Shown one piece after another: positions 34,548 to 43,232 of a DNA stretch of 64,000 nt. Source of the DNA: CALLVY01 sp937899855 (lineage in GTDB: Bacteria > Bacteroidota > Bacteroidia > Chitinophagales > Saprospiraceae); NCBI GenBank assembly GCA_039820405.1, contig JBCBQC010000004.1, positions 62,001-126,000 of the forward strand. Direction: 5' to 3'. A program made the translations under genes and the position numbers. The first letter of the stretch is position 1, and each line of letters opens with the position of its first letter. A model generated the notes under the pieces. It saw nothing but the letters and a program-made list of their open reading frames with translations, did no database searches and was not told the DNA's origin.

Positions 34548-35954
34548 TCAACCAATCAAGCGATTGCTGTCCAATTTGAGTAGGACGCCAATGAGTAGAG
34601 AAAAGCCCAGAATGGAAGACCCCCCGTAGCTGATAAAGGGCAGGGGAATCCCGATGATCGGGACCAGCCCCATGGTCATCCCGATGTTGATAAAGATGTG
34701 GACAAAGAGAATTCCCGCTACCCCGTAGGCGTAAAATCGGGAAAAATCGGAGCGCTGCCGCTCGGCGAGGGTGATGATGCGCATCAACAGCAAAAAGAAC
34801 AGCCCAATAATGCCCACCGTACCGATAAAGCCCTGCTCCTCACCAATGGTACAAAAGATAAAGTCGGTCGACTGCTCGGGGACGTAGTTGAGCTTGGTCA
34901 TCGTTCCCCCCAGAAAACCTTTCCCCTCCAAACCACCCGAACCGATGGTCATTTTTGATTGCAAGACGTTGTACAGGGCACCCTGCGGATCACACAGCGA
35001 AGGTCGTAGCCAAACGTTGATCCGATCCTGTTGGTGCCGTTCGAGGATGTTGTTGAACGCGTAATTGGCCGAAAAGGACAGGGCCGAACCAATCAGTACC
35101 AGCGATAGCAATTGGGCGACCAGTTGTCTTTTGCGTTGGTTGTACTGAAGGTAGGCTAGCACCAAGAGGGCCAGAGTATTCAAAGCAAGAACGGGGTAAA
35201 CTTGCCCCAGCGAAGCCGCAACTACACAGACCGCCACCCAAGCCAGCAGACCCAGCAGCCAGGAGGGTTTGCGATCCTTAAAATTGTAGACCAGTACGAA
35301 AAGGATCATGACGATCAATCCCAGGGTAATGATGCTGGGATCGTACACGAGCGCGAGCACGAGCAAGATGGCCGTCACAAAACCAAAAAGGTAGAGGCTC
35401 GCCGACAGGCCCGCGCGGTACAGGACGATGAGGAAGGAGGTAAAGACCATGGCCGAGCCCGCATCCGGTTGCAAAAGAATCAGGACGATGGGAAGCCCCA
35501 TCAATCCCAACACGCTCAGGGCCGAGCGCCAGTCGCGCAAGCTGGTATTGTAGCGGCTCAAAAAGGCCGCGATGGCAATGGCCGTGGCAAATTTGGCAAA
35601 TTCGGAGGGCTGGTAGGTAAAGCCCCCCAAGCGGTACCAGGACGTGGCCCCCTTGATGGTGGCACCGAGAAAAATAACCCCCAGCAGTTGGAGGAGGGCG
35701 AAGGCGTAGATGGGGTAGGCGAAGGTTCGCCAGAACTTCCAGTCGATGATGGAGGTAAACAGCAGTACGCCAAAGGAGAGACCAATGAAAAACAGTTGTT
35801 TGCCGTGGTTGGTACTGAGGTTGAAGATGCCCTGGCTACTGTCCTCATCGTAACCGACGGAGTAGATCATCAACCAACCGACGGTGATCAAGCTGATGTA
35901 TAGGGAAAAGGTAAACCAATCTACATTGCGGAGAAAGTCATTCCTTCTGCTCAT
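34548..35954 (-). CDS. rodA: Rod shape-determining SEDS glycosyltransferase RodA
   Basis: 468-residue polytopic membrane protein of the SEDS family, which polymerises peptidoglycan glycan during elongation. About ten to twelve membrane segments. Signature pieces: KGATSWYRLGGFTYQPSEFAK, the catalytic Asp region LLQPDAGSAMVF, and the C-terminal GLVPIIGIPLPFISYGGSS. The middle carries a longer loop with a second cluster of membrane segments than in proteobacterial RodA. Its ATG overlaps the SPOR-protein stop (ATGA). Confidence 0.95.
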   Translation of the reverse strand: MSRRNDFLRNVDWFTFSLYISLITVGWLMIYSVGYDEDSSQGIFNLSTNHGKQLFFIGLSFGVLLFTSIIDWKFWRTFAYPIYAFALLQLLGVIFLGATIKGATSWYRLGGFTYQPSEFAKFATAIAIAAFLSRYNTSLRDWRSALSVLGLMGLPIVLILLQPDAGSAMVFTSFLIVLYRAGLSASLYLFGFVTAILLVLALVYDPSIITLGLIVMILFVLVYNFKDRKPSWLLGLLAWVAVCVVAASLGQVYPVLALNTLALLVLAYLQYNQRKRQLVAQLLSLVLIGSALSFSANYAFNNILERHQQDRINVWLRPSLCDPQGALYNVLQSKMTIGSGGLEGKGFLGGTMTKLNYVPEQSTDFIFCTIGEEQGFIGTVGIIGLFFLLLMRIITLAERQRSDFSRFYAYGVAGILFVHIFINIGMTMGLVPIIGIPLPFISYGGSSILGFSLLIGVLLKLDSNRLIG

Positions 35955-36352
35955 AGACCGACGATCTCGCGCAGGGAGATATTGGAATCTTTAGCGGGGA
36001 AGGCACTGGGATAGTCCTGCTTGAGGCGGTAGAGCAGGCGCATGGCTTCGAGTTTGGTGGAAAAAGCACCGGCGCGCAGGCGGTAGTAGGGTTTGGAGTG
36101 CGTCCAGTCGACGGGGATACCCGGGTTTTCGCGTAGAAAATCCTGTTTGGCGTCTTCCACCTTGCGGCGGTCCGAAGTGGAGAAAATCTGGACGCGCCAG
36201 CCCGGGACGAAGGTATTGGACTTGTTGCTTTGAATGTGGCGATCGAGCATACGGCTGATGGCATCTTCTTCGTTTACCACCACGTTTTGTGCGGCCCCCC
36301 AGGAGAAGGCTCCCAAAGCAAACAAACCGATCAAAGCAATTCTTTTCATCAT
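35951..36352 (-). CDS. Secreted SPOR-like protein
   Basis: 133 residues: signal peptide (MMKRIALIGLFALGAFSWGAAQ) and a SPOR-type domain (about 50-130) with PGWRVQIFSTSDRRKVEDAK and PYYRLRAGAFSTKLEA. SPOR domains bind denuded peptidoglycan glycan. The gene is translationally coupled to rodA (four-base overlap), fitting a role in cell-wall elongation. ATG at 36352 or 36349. Confidence 0.88.
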   Translation of the reverse strand: MMKRIALIGLFALGAFSWGAAQNVVVNEEDAISRMLDRHIQSNKSNTFVPGWRVQIFSTSDRRKVEDAKQDFLRENPGIPVDWTHSKPYYRLRAGAFSTKLEAMRLLYRLKQDYPSAFPAKDSNISLREIVGL

Positions 36353-36359
36353 GTCATTT

Positions 36360-37019
36360 TCATTTTTCTACAATGGGCGTACCGCTGATGGCCACCCCGG
36401 CCGAGGTTCCGATCCGATCGGCCCCCGCCTCGATCAAAGCCCGTGCGGACTCCGCCGTGCGAATACCTCCCGAAGCCTTGATTTTAATCTCCTTCGGCAG
36501 GTTGGCGCGCAGCAGGCGAACCTGCTCTGGCGAGGTGCCTTCGTGGTGGCCCGTGGAGGTTTTGACAAAATCGACGCCAACCTCCCGGCAAATCGTACAA
36601 ATCTTGATGATCTCCGCTTCGGTGAGTAGGGTCGCCTCCACGATAAGTTTTACTTTTTTTCCCTTGAGGTGAACCGCAATCGTCACACCGTCGATGTCGT
36701 TGCGAACGTGGGCCCAATCTCCATTTTTGACCGCCGCGATATTGGCGACGATGTCCAACTCGTCCGCTCCCTCGTCAATCGCTCGCTTGATCTCCTCCAC
36801 CTTGGCGGGGATGGCGGCGTAACCCATCGGGAAACCCACTACCGTAGCAATTTTAACGGGACTGTCCTCCAATTCACGGGCCGCTAGGCGAACGTAGTAT
36901 GGGGGAATGCAAATGGCGTAGAAACCAAAGTGTTTAGCCTCATCACAAATGCGCTTAATATCTTCACTGGTACAGCCAGGGGATAAGATCGTGTGATCGA
37001 TGTATTTCGATAATTCCAT
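36360..37019 (-). CDS. deoC: Deoxyribose-phosphate aldolase
   Basis: 219-residue class I aldolase splitting deoxyribose 5-phosphate into glyceraldehyde 3-phosphate and acetaldehyde. Seen: start YIDHTILSPGCT, Asp in ADELDIVANI, Schiff-base Lys in VDFVKTSTGHH, second Lys in IKIKASGGIRT, and ADRIGTSAG at the end. It lies seven bases before the SPOR gene. Its product acetaldehyde is a plausible substrate of the aldehyde dehydrogenase at 16.5 kb, though the genes are far apart. Confidence 0.95.
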   Translation of the reverse strand: MELSKYIDHTILSPGCTSEDIKRICDEAKHFGFYAICIPPYYVRLAARELEDSPVKIATVVGFPMGYAAIPAKVEEIKRAIDEGADELDIVANIAAVKNGDWAHVRNDIDGVTIAVHLKGKKVKLIVEATLLTEAEIIKICTICREVGVDFVKTSTGHHEGTSPEQVRLLRANLPKEIKIKASGGIRTAESARALIEAGADRIGTSAGVAISGTPIVEK

Positions 37020-37133
37020 TATTTTCCCGTTTTCAGGTCGTGATTCCCTCTGTGTTTTCCGATACGCAATTTATTATAAAATTCCGAGTTCGTCGGTCTC
37101 ACCCCGTGATTTTTTACCGGCTTTCCCAAAGAA

Positions 37134-37221
37134 TACTGCCCACTACCAGCACCGAAATTTAGCGCCAGCTCCCGATCGACTTCCGAGAAATTTGGCTTTC
37201 CGATGCCCGCAGTGGGCAGTA
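37134..37221. repeat. Widely spaced inverted repeat between secA and deoC
   Basis: TACTGCCCACT (37134-37144) and AGTGGGCAGTA (37211-37221) are perfect 11-base complements 66 bases apart. The spacer has two similar AAATTT-containing segments. It lies in the 226-base gap after the secA stop. It may form a long-looped hairpin in the secA 3' end. Confidence 0.5.
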
Positions 37222-37245
37222 GAGCACCCGACTAGAAATCAGGAT

Positions 37246-40200
37246 CTAGCCGTGACAGTGCTTGTATTTCTTACCACTTCCGCAAGGGCAGGGATCGTTG
37301 CGCCCTACTTTTTTCTCCTTGCGAACCACCGTCTCCGGCTTGGCACGACGCTGGCTGACGCCTTCCGCCGCCCGCCGTCGCGCCTGGTCCTCATCGCGGC
37401 TGGTTCGAACCCGACTGAGGTCCGTCTTTTGTACGCGTGCCTCCCGCAAATTGCGGTCCTGAGGGAACACCAGACCTCCCTTGGCCAGGTAGGAAGTGAC
37501 CTGCTCGTTGATCTTGTAAATCAATTGCTCAAACAACTCGTAAGCCTCCATTTTGTACACCACCAAGGGATCCTTTTGCTCAAAAGAGGCCGCCTGAACC
37601 GATTCTTTGAGTTCGTCCATCGAACGGAGGTGTTCCTTCCACTCGTCGTCGATGACCGCCAGGGCTACCGCCTTTTCGATATCCCGCATGATGGAGGCCC
37701 CTTTGGTGGTGACTCCTTCCTCCAGATCGGCCGCGATGGGGAGCGGAGCGGAGCGCCCGTCGGTAAAGGGAATGGCCATCCGCGTGTACTGGTGCCCCTG
37801 ATTTTCGAAAACATCCACGAAGCTGGGCAGCAAAATCTCAGCAATCTTGGCGGATTTGCGCTGGTAGAATTCGTTGAACTGCTCCTGGAATTGATCCACA
37901 ATGTCAATCTCCGCACCTTCGTTGAATTCGGCCTCCCCAATTTTGGGATCCATACCGATCAAGCGGAAAGCGTCCTGACGGAAGCTCTGGTAATCCCCCG
38001 AGGCCTTGTGTTGATAAACCAGGCTTTCGGTCAATCCGGTAAACATGGTGTGTAAATCCACGGACAAACGCTCACCCGACAGGGCATTGCTGCGCTTCTT
38101 GTAGATCGCCTCCCGCTGGATGTTCATGACATCATCGTATTCGAGGAGCCGCTTACGGATACCAAAGTTGTTTTCCTCCACCTTCTTCTGGGCCCGCTCG
38201 ATCGACTTGGTGACCATCGAGTGCTGAATCACCTCGCCATCCTGGTGTCCCATCCGGTCCATCAATTTGGCGATGCGCTCCGACTGGAACAAACGCATGA
38301 GGTTGTCCTCAAGTGATACGTAAAACTGAGAACTACCGGGATCTCCTTGACGACCGGAACGACCGCGCAACTGGCGGTCAACCCGCCGCGAATCGTGCCG
38401 TTCCGTGCCGATAATGGCCAGACCACCCGCCGACTTTACGCCTTCGCCGAGTTTGATGTCCGTACCCCGACCCGCCATGTTGGTCGCTAGGGTTACCTTA
38501 CCAGGCTTACCCGCCTCGGCTACTACCTCCGCTTCGCGTTGGTGCTGCTTGGCGTTCAGTACGTTGTGATCGATGCCCCGCATTTTGAGCATCCGACTCA
38601 ATTTTTCCGAAATGTCGACCGAGGTGGTACCCACCAATACGGGCCGACCGGCCTTACTCAGTTGGACGACCTCGTCGATGACTGCATTGTATTTCTCCCG
38701 CGAGGTCTTGAATACCATGTCATCGTCGTCGGCCCGAGCAATGGGGCGGTTGGTGGGAATGACGACGACGTCCAGTTTATAAATTTCCCAGAATTCGCTA
38801 GCTTCCGTCTCAGCCGTACCGGTCATCCCGGCCAGTTTGTGGTACATCCGGAAGTAGTTCTGCAGGGTCACCGTGGCGTAGGTTTGGGTGATGTCCCCAA
38901 CCTTTACGTTTTCTTTGGCTTCCAGGGCCTGGTGCAAGCCATCCGAATAGCGCCGACCTTCCATCATCCGACCGGTCTGCTCGTCCACGATTTTGACCTG
39001 GCCATCCATTACGACGTATTCTTCGTCCTTTTCGAAAAGCGTGTAGGCCTTGAGCAGTTGATTGATGGAGTGTAAGCGCTTGGACTTGACGGAAAAGTCC
39101 TGGACCAGTTTTTCTTTGGCTTCGCCCTTGTCCTTATCCTCCAATTCTTCGTTGGCCTCGATCTCCATCATGGCGGTCGTAATATCGGGCATGATGAAGA
39201 AATTGGGATCGTCGCCACCGCGAGCCAGGAATTCGGCACCTTTTTCCGTCAGGTCAACGGCCCGGGTTTTTTCCTCAATGGTAAAGAGCAGGGGCTCGTC
39301 GACGAGGTGCATGTTTTTGGATTGCTCCTGCATGTAGAAGTTTTCGGCCTTTTGCAGGGAGACCTTGACCCCTTCCTTACTGAGGTATTTGATCAGGGGG
39401 CGGTATTTGGGCAGGGCGCGGTGTGCGCGCAGCAGGGCCATACCCGATTCCCCGTCTTCGTAGCCCGTGATGCCGTCTTCGAATAGGCTCTTGGCCTCGG
39501 CCAGGTACTCGGTCGCCAGTTTGCGCTGGGCGGTCAGCAGGCGTTCTACCCGGGGCTTGAGGGCCAGGTATTCCTGATCTTCACTGCCTTGGGGCACGGG
39601 GCCCGAGATGATGAGGGGGGTCCGAGCGTCGTCGATCAGAACGGAGTCGACCTCGTCGATCATGGAGAAGTGGTGCTTGTGCTGTACGCGTTCGCTCAGG
39701 GAACGCACCATATTATCGCGAAGATAGTCGAAGCCAAATTCGTTATTGGTACCGTAGGTGATGTCGCACTCGTAAGCGCGGCGGCGTTCGATGGAGTGGG
39801 GGCGGTATTTATCGATACAGTCGATGGTGAGGAAGAGGAATTCCATGATGGGTCCGATCCATTCGCAGTCCCGTCGGGCGAGGTAATCGTTGACGGTGAT
39901 GACGTGGACGCCCTGGCCGGAAATGCCGTTGAGGTAGGCGGGCAGGGTGGCCACCAGGGTTTTACCTTCCCCGGTAGCCATCTCGGCGATTTTACCATCG
40001 TGGAGCACCATCCCACCGATGAGCTGTACATCGTAGTGGATCATGTTCCAAGTGATTTCGCCACCGGCGGCGAGCCAGGAGTTTTTGTAGATGGCCTGGT
40101 CTCCCTGGATGGTAATGTAATCCTTACTGGCGGCCAATTGGCGGTCGTGATCGGTGGCCGTTACGCTGATGGTTTCGTTTTCGGTAAACCGGCGGGCGGT

Positions 40201-40557
40201 TTCTTTGACGAGGGCGAAGGCTTCGGGGAGGATTTCTCTGAGGATTTCCTCCAGGTGATTGTCGCGTTCTTCTTTGAGCTTATCCACTTCGAGGAAAAGG
40301 TCTTCTTTGCGACCAAAATCTTGTTCCTGGATGGCATCTTGTGTACTGTTGCGAATATCTTCGTCGATTCCGGCGAGGTGTTCGGCAATTTTAGCTCTAA
40401 ATTCTTGGGTGCGGTTCCGCAGGTCGTCGTGGCTGAGGGATTGCAGACGCTCGAATTCCGCATTGATTTCCTCGACGATGGGCGCATACTCGGCGACGTC
40501 GCGGTCGTACTTGGAACCGAAGATCTTGCCGAGGGTTTTGGAGATTAATTTAAACAT
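37246..40557 (-). CDS. secA: Preprotein translocase ATPase SecA
   Basis: 1103-residue motor of the Sec export pathway, long as usual for Bacteroidota. Seen: Walker A MATGEGKTLVATLPAY, VNDYLARRD, Walker B-like MIDEVDSVLIDDARTPLI, GMTGTAETEA, ATNMAGRGTDIKL, LRGRSGRQGDPG, and a C-terminal zinc tail with NDPCPCGSGKKYKHC for SecB/ribosome contact. Roughly 100 extra residues sit in the N-terminal motor domain after the DEVD box. Probably driven from the TATCTTTG box at 40622-40629. Confidence 0.97.
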   Translation of the reverse strand: MFKLISKTLGKIFGSKYDRDVAEYAPIVEEINAEFERLQSLSHDDLRNRTQEFRAKIAEHLAGIDEDIRNSTQDAIQEQDFGRKEDLFLEVDKLKEERDNHLEEILREILPEAFALVKETARRFTENETISVTATDHDRQLAASKDYITIQGDQAIYKNSWLAAGGEITWNMIHYDVQLIGGMVLHDGKIAEMATGEGKTLVATLPAYLNGISGQGVHVITVNDYLARRDCEWIGPIMEFLFLTIDCIDKYRPHSIERRRAYECDITYGTNNEFGFDYLRDNMVRSLSERVQHKHHFSMIDEVDSVLIDDARTPLIISGPVPQGSEDQEYLALKPRVERLLTAQRKLATEYLAEAKSLFEDGITGYEDGESGMALLRAHRALPKYRPLIKYLSKEGVKVSLQKAENFYMQEQSKNMHLVDEPLLFTIEEKTRAVDLTEKGAEFLARGGDDPNFFIMPDITTAMMEIEANEELEDKDKGEAKEKLVQDFSVKSKRLHSINQLLKAYTLFEKDEEYVVMDGQVKIVDEQTGRMMEGRRYSDGLHQALEAKENVKVGDITQTYATVTLQNYFRMYHKLAGMTGTAETEASEFWEIYKLDVVVIPTNRPIARADDDDMVFKTSREKYNAVIDEVVQLSKAGRPVLVGTTSVDISEKLSRMLKMRGIDHNVLNAKQHQREAEVVAEAGKPGKVTLATNMAGRGTDIKLGEGVKSAGGLAIIGTERHDSRRVDRQLRGRSGRQGDPGSSQFYVSLEDNLMRLFQSERIAKLMDRMGHQDGEVIQHSMVTKSIERAQKKVEENNFGIRKRLLEYDDVMNIQREAIYKKRSNALSGERLSVDLHTMFTGLTESLVYQHKASGDYQSFRQDAFRLIGMDPKIGEAEFNEGAEIDIVDQFQEQFNEFYQRKSAKIAEILLPSFVDVFENQGHQYTRMAIPFTDGRSAPLPIAADLEEGVTTKGASIMRDIEKAVALAVIDDEWKEHLRSMDELKESVQAASFEQKDPLVVYKMEAYELFEQLIYKINEQVTSYLAKGGLVFPQDRNLREARVQKTDLSRVRTSRDEDQARRRAAEGVSQRRAKPETVVRKEKKVGRNDPCPCGSGKKYKHCHG

Positions 40558-40621
40558 GATATTTATTTAGTACGGGTCGCGAGTGATACCGGCAGGACCC
40601 GATGAATGGACGTTGGACCAA

Positions 40622-40648
40622 CAAAGATATAAACATTCTCAATCACAA
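40622..40648 (-). promoter_or_regulatory. Probable secA promoter
   Basis: TATCTTTG (40629-40622, minus strand) fits TAnnTTTG. The nearest upstream TTG (40648-40646) is only 16 bases away, shorter than usual. It lies back to back with the plus-strand promoter at 40650. Confidence 0.5.
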
Positions 40649-40649
40649 T

Positions 40650-40679
40650 TTGTACCAAGCTTATTAAGGCTTAATTTTG
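40650..40679 (+). promoter_or_regulatory. Promoter of the lipoprotein/T9SS cargo/helicase genes
   Basis: TTG (40650-40652), 19 bases, TAATTTTG (40672-40679), a full match to the Bacteroidota consensus, about 33 bases before the ATG at 40712. Confidence 0.75.
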
Positions 40680-40711
40680 CGACATATTGGCATTTAAAAA
40701 CAAACTTACGC

Positions 40712-41455
40712 ATGAAATGTTGCCGCTACTTTACCCGTCTGTGTCTCCTGATGCTGCCTTTTTGGCTGGCTTGCGGTACCGCTGAAGAGACCGGTCTGGA
40801 CATTCGCGAATACTATTTTCCCGCCGAGGAACTCGCCGATGGCCTGGTGTACGAATACCAGCCCATCGGAATGGACAGTATTGGCCCCTCCTACTGGTTT
40901 TACAAGAGCCTTCCGACTGATTCGGCCCTCTACCTGACGGGAACTTACTACGAAGCGGACCTGATGGTCAAACAGTTTTTTCGCGCCGAAATTGTTCACA
41001 ATGGCTGTCTCATGCAGGAATACTACCTCTACACGACCGACAGTACCGGTCGACAGACCCGCTACGACGCCGACATTCAGGCCGCCAATGCCTTCCCCTT
41101 CACCGTCCGGGATTCGGGAGGAATCTTCCTCTCCAAATTGGAATGGACCTTTAACGAAGCGCCCCGGCGAACCACAACACTCGTCCGCAACCGTCGTTAT
41201 ATAGGCAAGGCCAGCTATCCCTTCCAAGGGGAGGAGCGCGAATGCGTCGCCTTCGAACTCAAGGAACTGATCGACGATTATGACGAAGGGCACTTGGAAC
41301 AACAGTACGCCGGTCGCGAACTATACGCCAAGGGAATCGGATTGGTTTACTACATCAAGGAAGTCAGTACGGATTTTGTACTGGAATACCAACTGGCTGA
41401 CATTTATCCCATGAGACGCCTAGAAAAGCGTTTAAAAAAGCTGCTGAACGAATAA
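40712..41455 (+). CDS. Hypothetical lipoprotein
   Basis: 247 residues, unrecognised. The signal MKCCRYFTRLCLLMLPFWLAC ends in a lipobox (LAC), so it is probably an envelope lipoprotein. The mature protein is rich in Tyr and Glu (REYYFPAEELADGLVYEYQP, FVLEYQLADIYPMRRL) and reads as a beta-rich domain. ATG 40712 lies just after a good promoter; a longer upstream frame was rejected. The next gene begins one base after its stop, so they form an operon. Confidence 0.82.
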   Translation: MKCCRYFTRLCLLMLPFWLACGTAEETGLDIREYYFPAEELADGLVYEYQPIGMDSIGPSYWFYKSLPTDSALYLTGTYYEADLMVKQFFRAEIVHNGCLMQEYYLYTTDSTGRQTRYDADIQAANAFPFTVRDSGGIFLSKLEWTFNEAPRRTTTLVRNRRYIGKASYPFQGEERECVAFELKELIDDYDEGHLEQQYAGRELYAKGIGLVYYIKEVSTDFVLEYQLADIYPMRRLEKRLKKLLNE

Positions 41456-41456
41456 T

Positions 41457-43196
41457 ATGAAATGCCTCACCACAGTACTCCTGTTCTGTACGAGTCTTGC
41501 CCTGAGCACTTCCCTCTCCGCCCAGGTCAACGCTCCCACCTTTCTGTGTGTCCAGAGCGATACCCTTTTTTGGGAATTGCCCACCAACAATTGCGGGCCC
41601 TTTAACGCGTACGTCGTGTACGCCAGCAATACCCTGGGAGGCCCCTTCGAAGTCCTGGCCAACATCACCGATCCCGATCGGGACTTTTTCCACCACCCCA
41701 ACCCCCAAGGACTGGTGTGGTACTACTACCTCGAAAGCGATCACGACTGCCCCGGACAGGTGGTCCTCCAATCCGAAACGCTCGACAATCGCGCGCCCCA
41801 GGTTGCCCCCATCGAAAGCGTGACCGTCGAGGGAGAGGACGTCCTGATCTTCTGGAACCCCAGCCCCTCTCCCGAGGTAGTGGCCTACATCATTTACCGC
41901 GAAGAAGAGTTTGGTACCGTCCCAATCGACACCGTCTTTGGGGATGTCACCACCTACCGCGATACCACCGCCACCCCCCTCCTCAATCCAGAAATCTACT
42001 TCATCATCCCCATAGATGCCTGTGGCAACACCAGTATTTTTCAAGGGCCTCACCGCAGCCTACTGATCGAAACCCAGGTCAATATTTGTGAACAGAGCAT
42101 CACCCTGTCCTGGGATCCCTACGATGGCTGGACGGACGGGATACTGCGCCAGGAGGTTTGGCTGAGTGTCGACGGCAGCACTCCCCAACGGTGGGTGGAG
42201 CTGGGGCCGACGGATACCACCTACACTTTTGAGAATGCCCTCAAATCCGAGTTCTACGAATTCTTTATCCGCGCCTTTTCCGTGAAGGGAAGCAGCGTCT
42301 CCGACTCCGGGGTCCGGGGCTTGCGGCCCGACCTCATCCAAGCCGTGAGGACGCTGGCCCTGCAAAACATCAGCGTCACCCCCGATAATAATGTGGAAAT
42401 CTACTGGACCTGGAATACGGATGCTGAAGTCCAGACCGTGGAGGTATTCAGCTCCACCAACAACGCCAGTTTTGAGCTAGTGGATGCCCAAAACCCCGCC
42501 AATCCCCTGCAGACCAACAACCGCATCACCGAGGTCCTGAGCACTCCGGAGACCAGCTCGGTATTTTACCAACTGCAGAGCACCGACCTCTGCGACAGTA
42601 GCTTCCTGTCCAATACCGGACAAACAATCTTCTTGACTGGTACCGCCCAGCAGGATCTGAGCAATCGACTGGAATGGAATCCCTTCGTGCTCGACGACGT
42701 CCGGGTGGTCAATTACGAACTCTACCGAACCGTAGCTGGCACCACTCAGCTCCTGGAGCTGCTTCCCCCCACCACCACCAGCTACGTCGACAACGTCAAC
42801 CCGGACAATAACGACGAGTCGAACGTCTGCTACCTGGTGGTCGCCGTCACCGAGTTTACCCTTCCCAATGGCAGCACCCGTGCTTTCCGCGCGCGTTCCA
42901 ACCAGACCTGTGTCGAGCAGTTTACCAAAATTTACGTACCCAATGCCTTTGCCCCCTCGGGCGTCAATACGCGGTTCCGACCGGTACTGGTCTTTGATCA
43001 AAACGTGGATTACCACATGGTCATCCTCGATCGTTGGGGAGGCGTACTCTTCGAGACCAGCGACCCCGACGACGGCTGGACCGGACGGGATGGCTTGCGC
43101 CTCTTGCCGATGGGGACTTACTCCTACGTCATCCGCGTCACCCAACCCAACGGTCGACAGATCAAGGAAACTGGCGTGGTGGTGCTGGTGCGTTAG
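41457..43196 (+). CDS. Secreted FN3-like protein with T9SS type B sorting domain
   Basis: 579 residues. A signal peptide (MKCLTTVLLFCTSLALSTSLSAQ) is followed by several fibronectin type III-like repeats (for example VLIFWNPSPSPEVVAYIIY, ITLSWDPYDGW, NVEIYWTWNTDAEVQ, NRLEWNPFV). The last 88 residues (from about 492) are a gliding-motility-associated C-terminal domain: IYVPNAFAPSG, VILDRWGGVLFE, DDGWTGRDG, GTYSYVIRV. That domain directs export by the type IX system. Probably a surface adhesin or matrix protein. Confidence 0.9.
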   Translation: MKCLTTVLLFCTSLALSTSLSAQVNAPTFLCVQSDTLFWELPTNNCGPFNAYVVYASNTLGGPFEVLANITDPDRDFFHHPNPQGLVWYYYLESDHDCPGQVVLQSETLDNRAPQVAPIESVTVEGEDVLIFWNPSPSPEVVAYIIYREEEFGTVPIDTVFGDVTTYRDTTATPLLNPEIYFIIPIDACGNTSIFQGPHRSLLIETQVNICEQSITLSWDPYDGWTDGILRQEVWLSVDGSTPQRWVELGPTDTTYTFENALKSEFYEFFIRAFSVKGSSVSDSGVRGLRPDLIQAVRTLALQNISVTPDNNVEIYWTWNTDAEVQTVEVFSSTNNASFELVDAQNPANPLQTNNRITEVLSTPETSSVFYQLQSTDLCDSSFLSNTGQTIFLTGTAQQDLSNRLEWNPFVLDDVRVVNYELYRTVAGTTQLLELLPPTTTSYVDNVNPDNNDESNVCYLVVAVTEFTLPNGSTRAFRARSNQTCVEQFTKIYVPNAFAPSGVNTRFRPVLVFDQNVDYHMVILDRWGGVLFETSDPDDGWTGRDGLRLLPMGTYSYVIRVTQPNGRQIKETGVVVLVR

Positions 43197-43232
43197 CCAT
43201 TCTACGCTCTCCCTTGCTTTACAACCTCAGCG

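Noticed and set aside
37134..37221. Inverted repeat as the ends of a small mobile element
   Set aside because: Eleven-base arms around 66 bases, with no target duplication seen and no second copy noticed in the window.
39589..40548. 319-residue plus-strand frame inside secA
   Set aside because: Antisense to the conserved SecA motor domain, no motif of its own.
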